Of a stretch of DNA of 64,000 bases, positions 25,304 through 36,301 are shown one piece after another. Within the stretch, counting starts at the first letter, position 1, and each line of letters begins with the position of its first letter. The notes below the pieces were generated by a model that was not told where the DNA came from, searched no databases, and was given only the letters and a program-made list of their open reading frames with translations. The position numbers were made by a program, and so were the translations under genes. The stretch spans positions 62,001 to 126,000 of the forward strand of contig NZ_JAGGLU010000002.1 in NCBI RefSeq assembly GCF_017874575.1, given 5' to 3'. The stretch comes from Lactobacillus colini (GTDB lineage Bacteria; Bacillota; Bacilli; Lactobacillales; Lactobacillaceae).

Positions 25304-26570
25304 ATTTGACATCTCTAATCTCAACATCTGCACCTAATTGTCGGAGCTTGTCTTCAACGCGATCATAACCACGTAAGATATTACCCGCATTGGAAATAAT
25401 GGTTTCACCATCAGCCATTAAGCCTGCAATCATCAAGCACGCCCCCGCACGGATCTCTCCAGCAGATACATGAGCGCCATGTAAGGCCTTAGTTGGATGG
25501 ATCAAGATAATATTATTCTCAACCCTAATGGCACCGCCCATCTTCTGCAACTGAGCAATATGACCGATTCGCTTAGGATAAATTGTATCAATAATAACTC
25601 CTTCACCCTTCTTAGCAGTTAATAGCAAGGGGGTAATTGGTTGTTGTAAATCGGTCGCAAAGCCTGGATATGGATCAGTCTTAACTTGAACCATCTTCAA
25701 GTCACCAGCCGGATAGACATAGATTGAGTCTTCATCAACTTCAGTTACAACTCCCATCTCTTCTACCTTAGCTAGATAACTATCCAAATGCTCTTCAATA
25801 ATATTATGAATTCTGATCCCGTTACCAATACATGCCGCTAAAGAAATGTAGGTCCCAGCTTCAATTCTGTCTGGAATAATTGTATGTGGAACTTGTGCTC
25901 TTAATTGGTCAACGCCTTCAATACGGATGGTTTCAGTTCCTGCACCGCGAATTACGGCACCCATATTATTCAAGAAAGTTGCCAAATCAATAATTTCAGG
26001 TTCTTTAGCTGCATTTTCGATAATAGTCTGACCTTTAGCTGTTACTGAAGCTAAGATAATATTATTAGTTGCCCCTACAGATGGCATAGCAAGGTGTATC
26101 CTAGCACCATGTAATCCTTCCTTAGGAGCAGTAATAATTATCTGGTCATTCTCATTGTCAACTTGTGCACCTAATGCTTCAAAACCCTTAATATGTTGAT
26201 CAATTGGTCTAGGACCGATATCATCGCCTCCAGGAAAACCCACAACAGCCTTCCCAAAACGACCTAATAAAGCACCCATAAAATAATAAGATGCTCGCAA
26301 AGACTTGATCTTACCTGCTGGTAATGGCCGCCTCTCAATACGAGTAGGATCAATTCTCAAGGTTGTATCTTGAAAATCACACTCAACGTCCATTTCACTA
26401 AGCAAATCCATCAAGTTATCGACGTCCGCAATCCGTGGCACTCCCTCTAATGTCACTGGGGTCCGTGATAATATTGACGCAGGAATTAAGGTTACTGTGG
26501 AGTTCTTAGCTCCACCAATCCATACGTCGCCCTTTAAGGGCTTTCCACCATGAATAATCATTTGTTTCAT
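25302..26570 (-). CDS. murA: UDP-N-acetylglucosamine 1-carboxyvinyltransferase, Cys-to-Asp variant
   Basis: First committed step of peptidoglycan synthesis: transfer of enolpyruvate from PEP to UDP-GlcNAc. It is 422 aa from ATG 26570 (MKQMIIHGGKPLKGDV); an in-frame ATG at 26591 is the alternative and neither has an ideal ribosome site. N-terminal KNS (about 22-24) and the usual inside-out barrel are present. The loop that carries the catalytic Cys in E. coli (PGGC) reads PGGDDIGPRPID here, with Asp116 at the Cys position, the form known to resist fosfomycin. Firmicutes often have two MurA paralogues; this would be one of them. Confidence 0.93.
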   Translation of the reverse strand: MKQMIIHGGKPLKGDVWIGGAKNSTVTLIPASILSRTPVTLEGVPRIADVDNLMDLLSEMDVECDFQDTTLRIDPTRIERRPLPAGKIKSLRASYYFMGALLGRFGKAVVGFPGGDDIGPRPIDQHIKGFEALGAQVDNENDQIIITAPKEGLHGARIHLAMPSVGATNNIILASVTAKGQTIIENAAKEPEIIDLATFLNNMGAVIRGAGTETIRIEGVDQLRAQVPHTIIPDRIEAGTYISLAACIGNGIRIHNIIEEHLDSYLAKVEEMGVVTEVDEDSIYVYPAGDLKMVQVKTDPYPGFATDLQQPITPLLLTAKKGEGVIIDTIYPKRIGHIAQLQKMGGAIRVENNIILIHPTKALHGAHVSAGEIRAGACLMIAGLMADGETIISNAGNILRGYDRVEDKLRQLGADVEIRDVK

Positions 26571-26644
26571 TGGGGAAACAATCCTCTTCATCTAATGTTA
26601 TACCTAATGTATCAAAGTCTATCATATAGAAATTTAACCAAAAA

Positions 26645-26679
26645 AACAAGAGGAACAGCTAGTAGCTGTTCCTCTTGTT
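26645..26679 (-). terminator. Terminator of pyrG
   Basis: A 17-bp perfect stem (AACAAGAGGAACAGCTA and its complement around one base) followed on the minus strand by TTTTT. Confidence 0.9.
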
Positions 26680-26703
26680 AAGCAAATTTAACTATTTTGC
26701 CTT

Positions 26704-28326
26704 TTAATTAAAATTTTTGGCTGGTAAATCACTAGCTGCACCGATAAATGCCTTGAATAACCCTTCAGGTCTTTGTGGACGACTTAAGAATTCTGGATGG
26801 TATTGAGCAGCAATGAAGAACTTCTTATCTGGAAGTTCGATAATCTCGACTAAGCGGTTATCTGGTGATACACCTGAAAAGACCATGCCAGCCTTTTCGA
26901 AGGCGTCACGGTATTCATTATTGAATTCGAAGCGGTGACGGTGACGTTCTTGGATAACATCTTGGTCATCATAAGCTTCACGTGTCTTAGTCCCCTTCTT
27001 AAGAGCAGCAGGATAAAGACCCAAACGTAAAGTTCCACCAATATCTTCAATGTCACGCTTATCAGCCATAATATCAATAATATTATTTGGTGTCTTAGGA
27101 TCAACTTCAGCAGTATTAGCATCCTTCAAGCCTAAGACATTACGTGCGAATTCAACACTAGCCATTTGCATACCTAAGCAGATACCTAAGAATGGAATAT
27201 CGTGTTCACGTGCATACTTAATTGCAGTAATCATCCCTTCAAGACCACGAACGCCAAATCCGCCCGGTACAATTAAGCCATCGGATCCTTCCATTAACTT
27301 AGCAATGTTATCTTCGGTAATGTCTTCTGCTTGAACCTTATCTACTTCAATCTTAGTGTCATATAGGTAACCAGCATGTTGAAGTGCATCAGTAACAGAA
27401 ATATAGGCATCTTCTAATTCTACATACTTACCAACTAAGGTAATCTTAGTCTTGTGCTTCAAGGTCTTGGCACGTTCATCAAGTCGCTTCCAAGATTCCA
27501 TATCAGCTTCTGGCTTAGGACTATCAAGATGGAGGAAGTCTACCACCTTCTGATCCATCTTCTGCTCTTGGAAGGCAAGTGGTAAGTCAAATAATGATGG
27601 AGCATCAATAGATTCAATAATTCTCTCTACTGGAACATCAGTAAAGGTAGAAATCTTATTCTTCAACTCTTGTGGTACAGACTTCTCTGCCCGAAGAACC
27701 AACATGTTAGGTTGAATACCAATTGAGCGAAGTTCCGCAACTGAGTGTTGAGTAGGCTTAGTCTTCATTTCGTGAGCTGCATGAAGATATGGTACTAAGG
27801 TACAGTGAATGTACATTACATTCTCTTCACCCACTTCACGGCGCATTTGGCGGATTGCTTCCATAAATGGAGTAGATTCAATATCACCAACAGTACCACC
27901 AATTTCAGAAATGATGACATCTGAATCAGTAGTCAAGGCTGCACGCATGATCTTCTTCTTAATCATATCAGTAATATGAGGAATTACTTGAACTGTTGCA
28001 CCATGGTAGTCACCACGACGTTCTTTTTCTAAGACTTCTTTATAGATTTTACCGGTAGTAACATTAGAATACTTGCTAGTTCTAACATCTACAATTCTTT
28101 CATAGTGACCTAAGTCAAGATCGGCTTCTGTACCATCATCAGTGACATATACTTCACCATGTTGGTATGGATTCATGGTACCTGGATCAATATTAATATA
28201 TGGGTCAAACTTTTGCATAGTAACCTTAAGTCCGCGGTTCTTCAATAAGCGGCCCAAGCTTGATGCAGAGATTCCCTTACCTAAAGATGAAACAACCCCA
28301 CCAGTTACAAAAATATACTTAGTCAT
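26704..28326 (-). CDS. pyrG: CTP synthase
   Basis: Makes CTP from UTP, glutamine and ATP, 540 aa. The N-terminal synthase domain starts with the P-loop [17 protein letters not shown]. The C-terminal class I amidotransferase domain has Cys in FLGICLGMQ and His-Glu in YHPEF. It is preceded by a promoter and leader with the features of CTP-sensing attenuation, and followed by a strong terminator. The order rpoE-pyrG is conserved in Firmicutes. Confidence 0.97.
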   Translation of the reverse strand: MTKYIFVTGGVVSSLGKGISASSLGRLLKNRGLKVTMQKFDPYINIDPGTMNPYQHGEVYVTDDGTEADLDLGHYERIVDVRTSKYSNVTTGKIYKEVLEKERRGDYHGATVQVIPHITDMIKKKIMRAALTTDSDVIISEIGGTVGDIESTPFMEAIRQMRREVGEENVMYIHCTLVPYLHAAHEMKTKPTQHSVAELRSIGIQPNMLVLRAEKSVPQELKNKISTFTDVPVERIIESIDAPSLFDLPLAFQEQKMDQKVVDFLHLDSPKPEADMESWKRLDERAKTLKHKTKITLVGKYVELEDAYISVTDALQHAGYLYDTKIEVDKVQAEDITEDNIAKLMEGSDGLIVPGGFGVRGLEGMITAIKYAREHDIPFLGICLGMQMASVEFARNVLGLKDANTAEVDPKTPNNIIDIMADKRDIEDIGGTLRLGLYPAALKKGTKTREAYDDQDVIQERHRHRFEFNNEYRDAFEKAGMVFSGVSPDNRLVEIIELPDKKFFIAAQYHPEFLSRPQRPEGLFKAFIGAASDLPAKNFN

Positions 28327-28372
28327 GCAGTGCTTCCTTTCTTATTAAAAAATTAAAACCTTCGCTAAAAAC

Positions 28373-28397
28373 AAAAAAAGCTCCCACATTGGGAGCT
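28373..28397 (-). terminator. pyrG leader attenuator
   Basis: AGCTCCCA-CAT-TGGGAGCT stem followed by seven T on the minus strand, between the pyrG promoter and gene. The 5' arm contains CUCCC, able to pair with a poly-G transcript start. Confidence 0.85.
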
Positions 28398-28413
28398 AAT
28401 TCGCACTTAAAGT

Positions 28414-28453
28414 GCCCATACAAAATACTAAATGGAAAAGTCCAATCCGTCAA
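28414..28453 (-). promoter_or_regulatory. pyrG promoter with GGGC start
   Basis: Minus strand TTGACG (28453-28448), 17-nt spacer, TAGTAT (28430-28425), and a GGGC start site at 28417-28414 seven nt downstream. In B. subtilis pyrG, low CTP causes repeated G addition at a GGGC start, and the G-tail disrupts the attenuator; the layout here is the same. Confidence 0.8.
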
Positions 28454-28458
28454 GTATT

Positions 28459-29001
28459 TTATTCGTCATCTTCATCGTCTAAGTCTGGGTGAAGTTCTGA
28501 TAATTGTCCTTCAATACCGTCATCTAATTCATCGTCGTCGGCATCGTCTAAGTCATCATCAGAGTAATCATCTTCACTAGAATCTTCATCTTCAATATCT
28601 AGATCTTCATCTTCTGGATCGTCTGAGTCGTAATCAATGATATCGTCGTCATCACTGTCACCTAAGAATGCGTTAACCTTCTTATGATGCTTCTTGCGTG
28701 GTACATCATCTTCATCTTCTGGGTGGTTAACCTCTTCATCAACAGATTCATATGGGTACCAAGAACGAAGAGCCCAGACATTATCACCCATAGAAATGAA
28801 TTCGCCGTCAGTGTTCATATCAGTGTAAAATTGTGGTAAACGTTCACGAATCTCTTCATCACTCTTACCCAAGAATTGTTGGATGGCATTAACAATATCC
28901 GCAAAAGCCATTCTCTTGCCGTGATCTTGTAAAATTGCGCGGGCAACTTCAATCATTGATAATTCGTCTTTATTTTGACCCTTAAAATCATCTAAACCCA
29001 C
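28459..29001 (-). CDS. rpoE: RNA polymerase delta subunit
   Basis: Small acidic polymerase subunit of Gram-positives that loosens core enzyme-nucleic acid contacts and speeds recycling. It is 180 aa. The folded HARE-HTH domain covers about residues 1-95; the C-terminal half is almost wholly Asp/Glu and disordered. The start is GTG 29001 ([11 protein letters not shown]), 9-10 nt after AAAGGAC; the GTG at 29010 lies on top of that ribosome site. Confidence 0.96.
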   Translation of the reverse strand: MGLDDFKGQNKDELSMIEVARAILQDHGKRMAFADIVNAIQQFLGKSDEEIRERLPQFYTDMNTDGEFISMGDNVWALRSWYPYESVDEEVNHPEDEDDVPRKKHHKKVNAFLGDSDDDDIIDYDSDDPEDEDLDIEDEDSSEDDYSDDDLDDADDDELDDGIEGQLSELHPDLDDEDDE

Positions 29002-29040
29002 TAATGGCACGTCCTTTCACTTAGAGTTCTTATCCTCAAC

Positions 29041-29469
29041 TTAATCTTGTGGATAAAAATCAATCTCAATTGCATAGTTACCTATTAAGTATAGACCAGA
29101 AAAGAGTTCATATTCAACTTTAAGTTGCATATTTTCGTTAATTTCACCAGAAAAGTCCAATTTTTTGGTCATACTGGTTAAATCCATCACTTTAGAAGAA
29201 GCAATAATGCGACAATTCTTCTTCTCTCCTGGTTCAAACTTCATCATATTATAGTTATTATCTTCAATCTTGCCCCGCTGCATAATTAATTCATGGGGCT
29301 TAATCATGAGCATTACTGGGACGGGGCCGGTTTTATTTTCTTCGTTATATTTAACCCGCCAAGAATTGTTAGCTAGCTTCTCAATTGTTCCCAGTCCTAC
29401 CTTAGAAAAAGTCTCAGTCTGGTCTTCTTGAGTGATGGTACTTGTTAATTTTACTTTGATGTTTGTCAT
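29041..29469 (-). CDS. DUF1934 (YwiB-type) beta-barrel protein
   Basis: 142-aa soluble protein of the calycin-like DUF1934 family, function unknown. It is composed mostly of beta strands (IKVKLTSTITQEDQ, SWRVKYNEE). The ATG follows GAGGTAAATA. It lies upstream of rpoE in the same direction, with about 40 nt between, and is likely co-transcribed. It faces the HD hydrolase gene divergently. Confidence 0.75.
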   Translation of the reverse strand: MTNIKVKLTSTITQEDQTETFSKVGLGTIEKLANNSWRVKYNEENKTGPVPVMLMIKPHELIMQRGKIEDNNYNMMKFEPGEKKNCRIIASSKVMDLTSMTKKLDFSGEINENMQLKVEYELFSGLYLIGNYAIEIDFYPQD

Positions 29470-29570
29470 TATTTACCTCACTATGTACGCCTGTATACAA
29501 TATTGTTATAATCACATTTAGAAAAGAAATAAAGTAATCACTATTATAAACAAGAAAAAGTCATAATAAA

Positions 29571-30935
29571 ATGAAAAAATTCCATAGTCAAAAATTAAAC
29601 CACGAAAAAGTAATCCGCGATCCCGTCCATACCTACATTCATATTAAAGATAAGGTTATCTTCGATGTTATTAATGCCAAGGAATTCCAGCGCTTGCGAC
29701 GCATTAAGCAATTGGGGCCTGCCTCATATGTCTTTCCAGCTGCGACTCACACTAGATTCGAACATAACCTTGGTGTATATGAATTAACCAGACGGATATG
29801 TAATATCTTCAATGAGCGTTATGCTTCCAAAAGACCAGGCGATGGACTCTGGGATCCTGAAGAGACCTTACTAGCTGAATGCGCAGCCCTGCTTCATGAT
29901 ATTGGTCATGGTCCTTATTCGCATACCTTTGAGCATTTATTTGGAACTAATCATGAGAAGATGGGGCAACAGATTATCACCGATAAGCATACTGAGATTA
30001 ATAAGGCCTTGCGCCAAGTTAGTCCTGAATTTCCAGAATTAGTTGCTAGCGTTATTGCCAAAACTTATCCTAATCCACAAGTAGTTAAGCTGATCTCAAG
30101 TCAAGCTGATGCCGATAGGATGGATTATCTCTTGCGTGATGCTTACTTCACCGGAGTAACTTATGGGGCCTTTGACTTAACCAGAATCTTAGAAGTGATT
30201 CGCCCTTACCAAGATGGTATCTGCTTCACTGATAAAGGAATCCATGCCGTTGAAGATTATATCATTAGTCGCTACCAGATGTACCAGCAAGTTTACTTCC
30301 ACCACGTTAATCGTTCTATGGAAGTTATTCTCCACCACTTGCTTGAGAGAGCACAAGACCTATATAAGCAAGATAAATTACAAGTTACGCCTCAGCTAGC
30401 CGACTTCTTAGATGGTAATAATACCTTAGATGATTACTTACAGCTTGATGATGGCGTCATGGAGACTAACTTCTTATTATGGATCAATTCCGGCGACCAG
30501 ATTCTCTCTGACCTAGCTAATCGCTACCTCTACCGCCATCCTCTTAAAAGTGTCAAGATTAATGATGAGACTAAGAACTTAATTCCTAGACTTAATAAGT
30601 TAATCGAACAAGCAGGCTTCAATCCTAAGTATTACACTGATACTAATTCAGCCTTTGATGAGCCTTACGATGCCTATAAGCCAACTGGTAAGAATGCCCA
30701 CAGCCCAATTGAAATCATGTTGCCTGATGGTAGCTTAGTCGAATTGTCTAAGTTAAGTCCGCTAGTTCAATCATTAAATGGAACTATCCAAGGTGATGAA
30801 CGCTTCTTCTTCCCTAAGACAATGACTGAGAGCCATCAAGAATTGCAGTTATTTGATCCAATTTATCAAGAATTTCAAAAATATATCAAAAATAATACCC
30901 TGCACTACCTGCGTAAGCCAAAAAAGAAAAATTAG
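29571..30935 (+). CDS. HD-domain phosphohydrolase (YwfO type)
   Basis: Metal-dependent phosphohydrolase related to SAMHD1 and bacterial dNTPases, 454 aa. The HD motif is in AALLHDIGHGPYSHTFEHLF (about 109-128), with a preceding HTRFEHNLGVYEL carrying the first His. A later DADRMDYLLRDAYFTG supplies the final Asp. Relatives hydrolyse nucleotides such as dGTP or (p)ppGpp-like substrates; the substrate here is not visible. Weak ribosome site; single-gene unit with terminator. Confidence 0.85.
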   Translation: MKKFHSQKLNHEKVIRDPVHTYIHIKDKVIFDVINAKEFQRLRRIKQLGPASYVFPAATHTRFEHNLGVYELTRRICNIFNERYASKRPGDGLWDPEETLLAECAALLHDIGHGPYSHTFEHLFGTNHEKMGQQIITDKHTEINKALRQVSPEFPELVASVIAKTYPNPQVVKLISSQADADRMDYLLRDAYFTGVTYGAFDLTRILEVIRPYQDGICFTDKGIHAVEDYIISRYQMYQQVYFHHVNRSMEVILHHLLERAQDLYKQDKLQVTPQLADFLDGNNTLDDYLQLDDGVMETNFLLWINSGDQILSDLANRYLYRHPLKSVKINDETKNLIPRLNKLIEQAGFNPKYYTDTNSAFDEPYDAYKPTGKNAHSPIEIMLPDGSLVELSKLSPLVQSLNGTIQGDERFFFPKTMTESHQELQLFDPIYQEFQKYIKNNTLHYLRKPKKKN

Positions 30936-30940
30936 ACGCA

Positions 30941-30979
30941 AAAAAGTACACCATACAAACTTAACATGGTGTACTTTTT
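30941..30979. terminator. Bidirectional terminator
   Basis: GTACACCAT/ATGGTGTAC perfect stem with A- and T-tracts. It ends both the HD gene (+) and the glucosidase gene (-). Confidence 0.9.
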
Positions 30980-30997
30980 ATCTACTTTAATTAATCC

Positions 30998-32632
<1,635 letters not shown>

Positions 32633-32640
32633 TTAAATAC

Positions 32641-32666
32641 AAAAAATGCCCTGCTTACACAGGGCA
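32641..32666 (-). terminator. Hairpin between malG and glucosidase gene
   Basis: TGCCCTG/CAGGGCA stem with six T on the minus strand. Either an operon end or a partial terminator/mRNA stabiliser. Confidence 0.7.
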
Positions 32667-32692
32667 AAATTTTCACATAAACTTTAATTCTA

Positions 32693-33550
32693 TTAACCCT
32701 TATCAGCACCTGCTGTAATTCCGTTGACATAGAACTTCTGCATAAAGATGAATAGGATAGTAATTGGAATTGCAATAATTACACATCCAGCAACAAACTG
32801 TGCAAAGTATGCAGTTGCATTACCTTTAGCTGTATGAACCATGTTGTATAGTCCATAAGCAATTGTATAGTTCCTTGCATCCCCAGAAGTTGAAAGAATA
32901 ATTCCAGAGAAGATGAAATCTGTCCAAGGAGCAATAAATGCTGTTAAAGCTGTATAAACGATCATTGGCTTAGAGAGAGGGAGACCAATGTGTAAGAATA
33001 CTTGCCACTTAGTAGCACCATCTATTTCAGCAGCTTCATCTACTGCACGGGGAATAGTATCGAAGAATCCTTTTGCAACATAAAATCCTAATCCTGCACC
33101 ACCTACATAGACTAATAGCAATCCGAATAGGTTAAGCATGTTGAGTCCTTTAAGAATATAGTACAAGGCAATCATTGCCATGAAGCCTGGGAACATTCCA
33201 AGAACTAGGGCGATTTGTAAGAACGGCTTTCTGAAAGCAAAACGCAGTCTAGATAATACATAAGCAACTGAAATAGTTAAAAATGTAGAAATTACCATTG
33301 AAGCAATTGAAATGATTAAAGTGTTAATAATCCAGTTACCAAACGGATACTGCGGATTGGTAAAAATACCAATATAGTTTTTAAGAGTAAATTTGTCTGG
33401 CCAGAAAGTCGAAACAAATCCAGTATCATTATATGAAAAGCTAGCTAAAATAATCCAAATAATTGGTAAAATCCATAAGATTGCTAAGATAGTTAACAGG
33501 ATATACCGAAAGATTAATGAGAGCCGCCTCTGATTTGTATAAGACTTCAT
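32693..33550 (-). CDS. malG: Maltodextrin ABC permease subunit
   Basis: 285 aa, six membrane segments, with the EAA loop DEAAEIDGATKWQVFLHIGLPLSKP (about 188-212) that contacts the ATPase. Pairs with MalF to form the channel for maltose/maltodextrins. AGGAGG precedes the ATG, 3 nt from the malF stop. Confidence 0.92.
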   Translation of the reverse strand: MKSYTNQRRLSLIFRYILLTILAILWILPIIWIILASFSYNDTGFVSTFWPDKFTLKNYIGIFTNPQYPFGNWIINTLIISIASMVISTFLTISVAYVLSRLRFAFRKPFLQIALVLGMFPGFMAMIALYYILKGLNMLNLFGLLLVYVGGAGLGFYVAKGFFDTIPRAVDEAAEIDGATKWQVFLHIGLPLSKPMIVYTALTAFIAPWTDFIFSGIILSTSGDARNYTIAYGLYNMVHTAKGNATAYFAQFVAGCVIIAIPITILFIFMQKFYVNGITAGADKG

Positions 33551-33553
33551 TTA

Positions 33554-34912
33554 TTAGCCCTCCTTGAAAGCATTTGTACGTCTATATGCAATTAGCGATA
33601 CAGTCGCACTAATAATAAAGATCAAGATACCTAATACGGCAGAAGCATTATATCTTTGCTCTTGACCGAATGTTAAGTTATATAGCCAAGTTACTAATAG
33701 GTCGGTTGATCCAGCTCCATTATACTTCGAATTCATTGGCGCCCCTCCTGTCAGTAAGAAGATAACGTTGAAGTTGTTAATGTTACCAATGAATTGCTGA
33801 ATAAGTGATGGAGCCATTACAAATAATATTTGTGGGAAAGTAATTGACTTAAATATTTGAATCGCATTAGCACCGTCAATTTTGGCAGCTTCGATTTGAT
33901 CAGTTGGCAAGTTTTGAATAATGGCAGTCGAAACTAGCATTGATACTGGAATACCAATCCACATATTAACAACAATTACAGTGATTCTTGCTACTAATGG
34001 CGAAGCCTGGTTATCAATGAAGTGGATTGGTGAACTGATTAAGTGCAAGTTCATCAAAATACCATTAAGTGCTCCTTGATAATCGAGGAATTGTGCCATC
34101 ATAAGCAAAGATACGAATTGCGGTACTGCCCAAACTAGAACAAAGATTGTTCTCCAAAAGCCTTTATGCTTGATACCTTTAGACTCTATTAAAAGTGCTA
34201 ACAAAACTCCAAAGAAGAATGTAGTCGCCGTTGCTAAAACTGCCCAAACCAAGGTCCAGCCAAGGACTGGGAAGAATGTTCCAGCTAAATCTCCACTCAA
34301 GACATTACCAAACGCCTTAAATCCCGTCCATGAGAAGGCGATTGGATGCTGGCGATCATAGTTAGTGAAAGCCATGGAGATCATGAAGACAGTTGGTAAA
34401 ATAGTGAAGAATAAAATTCCAAGCAATGGAATAACCATTAAAGTTGCATGTAAGCGAACATCTAATAGGCTCTTTAATTCTTCAAGGTTAGAAGGGATCT
34501 TTTCACCATCGCGCTTTAAAATATAATTATGTCTGGTTGAACGGAGATTAACAACATACAGATAAATCATCCCAGCACATAAAATTAACGCTAAAACTCC
34601 AAACAATAGAATTAAAACAGAGTTTGATGGTTGCTTAGTAATATAAACTCCCTGTGCTGCATCATAAACAACCTTTTTAGTTTTTATTGTTCCTAAGCTT
34701 GTTAAAAGACTTAAAGCTGAAATACCACTAAAAATGAACCAAACAATAAAGATTAATTCTGAAAGCAAGAGCGATAAGCCCTTTACCCATTGCTTGTTGG
34801 CCAAAGCATTACTACCCATTATGAAGAATGATAACTTAGTAGCAATGTCACCCTTAGTCCACACCTCTTTATAACTTGCTTTAGGAGCTACATGCTTTTT
34901 TCTTTTAAACAT
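33554..34912 (-). CDS. malF: Maltodextrin ABC permease subunit
   Basis: 452 aa from ATG 34912, chosen because GAGGAG lies 4 nt before it; the upstream in-frame TTG is not used. It has about eight hydrophobic segments, including N-terminal extra helices typical of Gram-positive MalF. The EAA loop is IEAAKIDGANAIQIFKSITFPQI (near 365-388). Part of the malEFG-msmK import system. Confidence 0.92.
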   Translation of the reverse strand: MFKRKKHVAPKASYKEVWTKGDIATKLSFFIMGSNALANKQWVKGLSLLLSELIFIVWFIFSGISALSLLTSLGTIKTKKVVYDAAQGVYITKQPSNSVLILLFGVLALILCAGMIYLYVVNLRSTRHNYILKRDGEKIPSNLEELKSLLDVRLHATLMVIPLLGILFFTILPTVFMISMAFTNYDRQHPIAFSWTGFKAFGNVLSGDLAGTFFPVLGWTLVWAVLATATTFFFGVLLALLIESKGIKHKGFWRTIFVLVWAVPQFVSLLMMAQFLDYQGALNGILMNLHLISSPIHFIDNQASPLVARITVIVVNMWIGIPVSMLVSTAIIQNLPTDQIEAAKIDGANAIQIFKSITFPQILFVMAPSLIQQFIGNINNFNVIFLLTGGAPMNSKYNGAGSTDLLVTWLYNLTFGQEQRYNASAVLGILIFIISATVSLIAYRRTNAFKEG

Positions 34913-34979
34913 AACTCTCCTCTTTCTAGCAAAAGCTTGGACCAATTGACCAACCTTTGCCTATGCTTTAAAAATTAAC

Positions 34980-36203
34980 TTATTTCTTTTCAATAGCTTT
35001 TTGAAGTTTAGTAAGTTGTGCTTTGTATTGTGCAGGTTTAATCTTGCCATCGTAAGTTCCGCTGATAAGTGGAGCTGCACCGTTCCAGAATGCTGCCATT
35101 TGTGGAAGCATTGGTTGAAGAACTGAGTTACCTGGTTTAGCCATTTCAATTACAGACTTAGCAACTGGGTCATTTTGAACTTCACTTGAGTTAACTGCAG
35201 CCTTCAATACTGGAATTTGACCAGCTTCAGAGTGAGCAATTAATTGTGACTTCTTGTTAGTAATGTATGCAGCTAAATCTGAGGCAGCCTTGGCATTCTT
35301 AGTGTGTGAGTTAACTGCGAAACCTTCAATACCAAGGAATGCTTCCATTTGAACATTCTTGCCACCAACTTCAATCGTTGGGTACTTAGCAACTGCAAAG
35401 TTCTTACCCAAAATCTTCTTAATGTTAGCTGCGTTCCAAGGACCATCCAAGATAGCTTGAGCGTTGCCTTTCTTCAATTGGTTCAATGCGTTAGAGGTTT
35501 GCATTACGCCCTTGTTACTCTTTTGAGCAGCGTACCACTTCAAAGCGTTGATACCTTGAGCAGAATTGAAGGTAGAACCTTTAAGTTCTTGACCGTTATC
35601 ACCGAATAACTTTGTACCTGCTGAGAAGAATACTGGCCACATTACATATGCATTAGTAAAGTCAGTAGCTACAACACCCTTAGAAGTTAAGGTCTTCCAA
35701 TCTTTAACATCATTTGCTGAAAGCTTAGACTTGTTGTAGTAAATAGTTTGAGCTTGTTGTGCATATGGATATGCGTAAATTTTGCCCTTCCAAGTTACAC
35801 CAGTTGAAGCTTCACTAACGTAGTTAGACTTAATATCTTTAGTTGCTGCAGGTGAAAGTGGGTTAATGTAACCTGCTTCAGCCATTTGACCCAATTGGTC
35901 GTTTGGAACTTCAAATACATCGGCTGCTTTTGAAGGGTCTTTACCTACATCAGTCTTAGCATTAGCTGAACCATTAGGACTTTGAACAACACGAACCTTA
36001 ATATTCTTGTTTTTATTAGTAAATTCTTTAGCAATTTGTTTGTAGTAAGGTACTTGTTCAGTATCAACCCACAAAGTTAAGTTAGCTTTTTGTGAGCTTG
36101 AACTAGATGATGAGTCTGATGAACTATTATTTGAACAAGCTGCAAGTGACATTGCGGCTAAAATAGCAGTACTTCCTAAAGTCAATTTCTTCCAAAGTTT
36201 CAT
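34980..36203 (-). CDS. malE: Maltodextrin-binding lipoprotein
   Basis: Extracellular substrate-binding protein, 407 aa. The lipobox is LAAC (Cys23) after a signal peptide, followed by a Ser/Asn linker. The body is a type I periplasmic-binding fold with NLTLWVDTEQ and GIEGFAVNSHTKNA. It is anchored in the membrane outer leaflet and delivers malto-oligosaccharides to MalFG. Confidence 0.93.
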   Translation of the reverse strand: MKLWKKLTLGSTAILAAMSLAACSNNSSSDSSSSSSSQKANLTLWVDTEQVPYYKQIAKEFTNKNKNIKVRVVQSPNGSANAKTDVGKDPSKAADVFEVPNDQLGQMAEAGYINPLSPAATKDIKSNYVSEASTGVTWKGKIYAYPYAQQAQTIYYNKSKLSANDVKDWKTLTSKGVVATDFTNAYVMWPVFFSAGTKLFGDNGQELKGSTFNSAQGINALKWYAAQKSNKGVMQTSNALNQLKKGNAQAILDGPWNAANIKKILGKNFAVAKYPTIEVGGKNVQMEAFLGIEGFAVNSHTKNAKAASDLAAYITNKKSQLIAHSEAGQIPVLKAAVNSSEVQNDPVAKSVIEMAKPGNSVLQPMLPQMAAFWNGAAPLISGTYDGKIKPAQYKAQLTKLQKAIEKK

Positions 36204-36301
36204 GAGTTTTTCCTCCTAAAATAAATTAAAACAATATAAATTTTTCTTACTAACGCAGTTCAGTCTGCAAATTGTAAGCTTAATTAAATTAATAACTCTG
36301 A

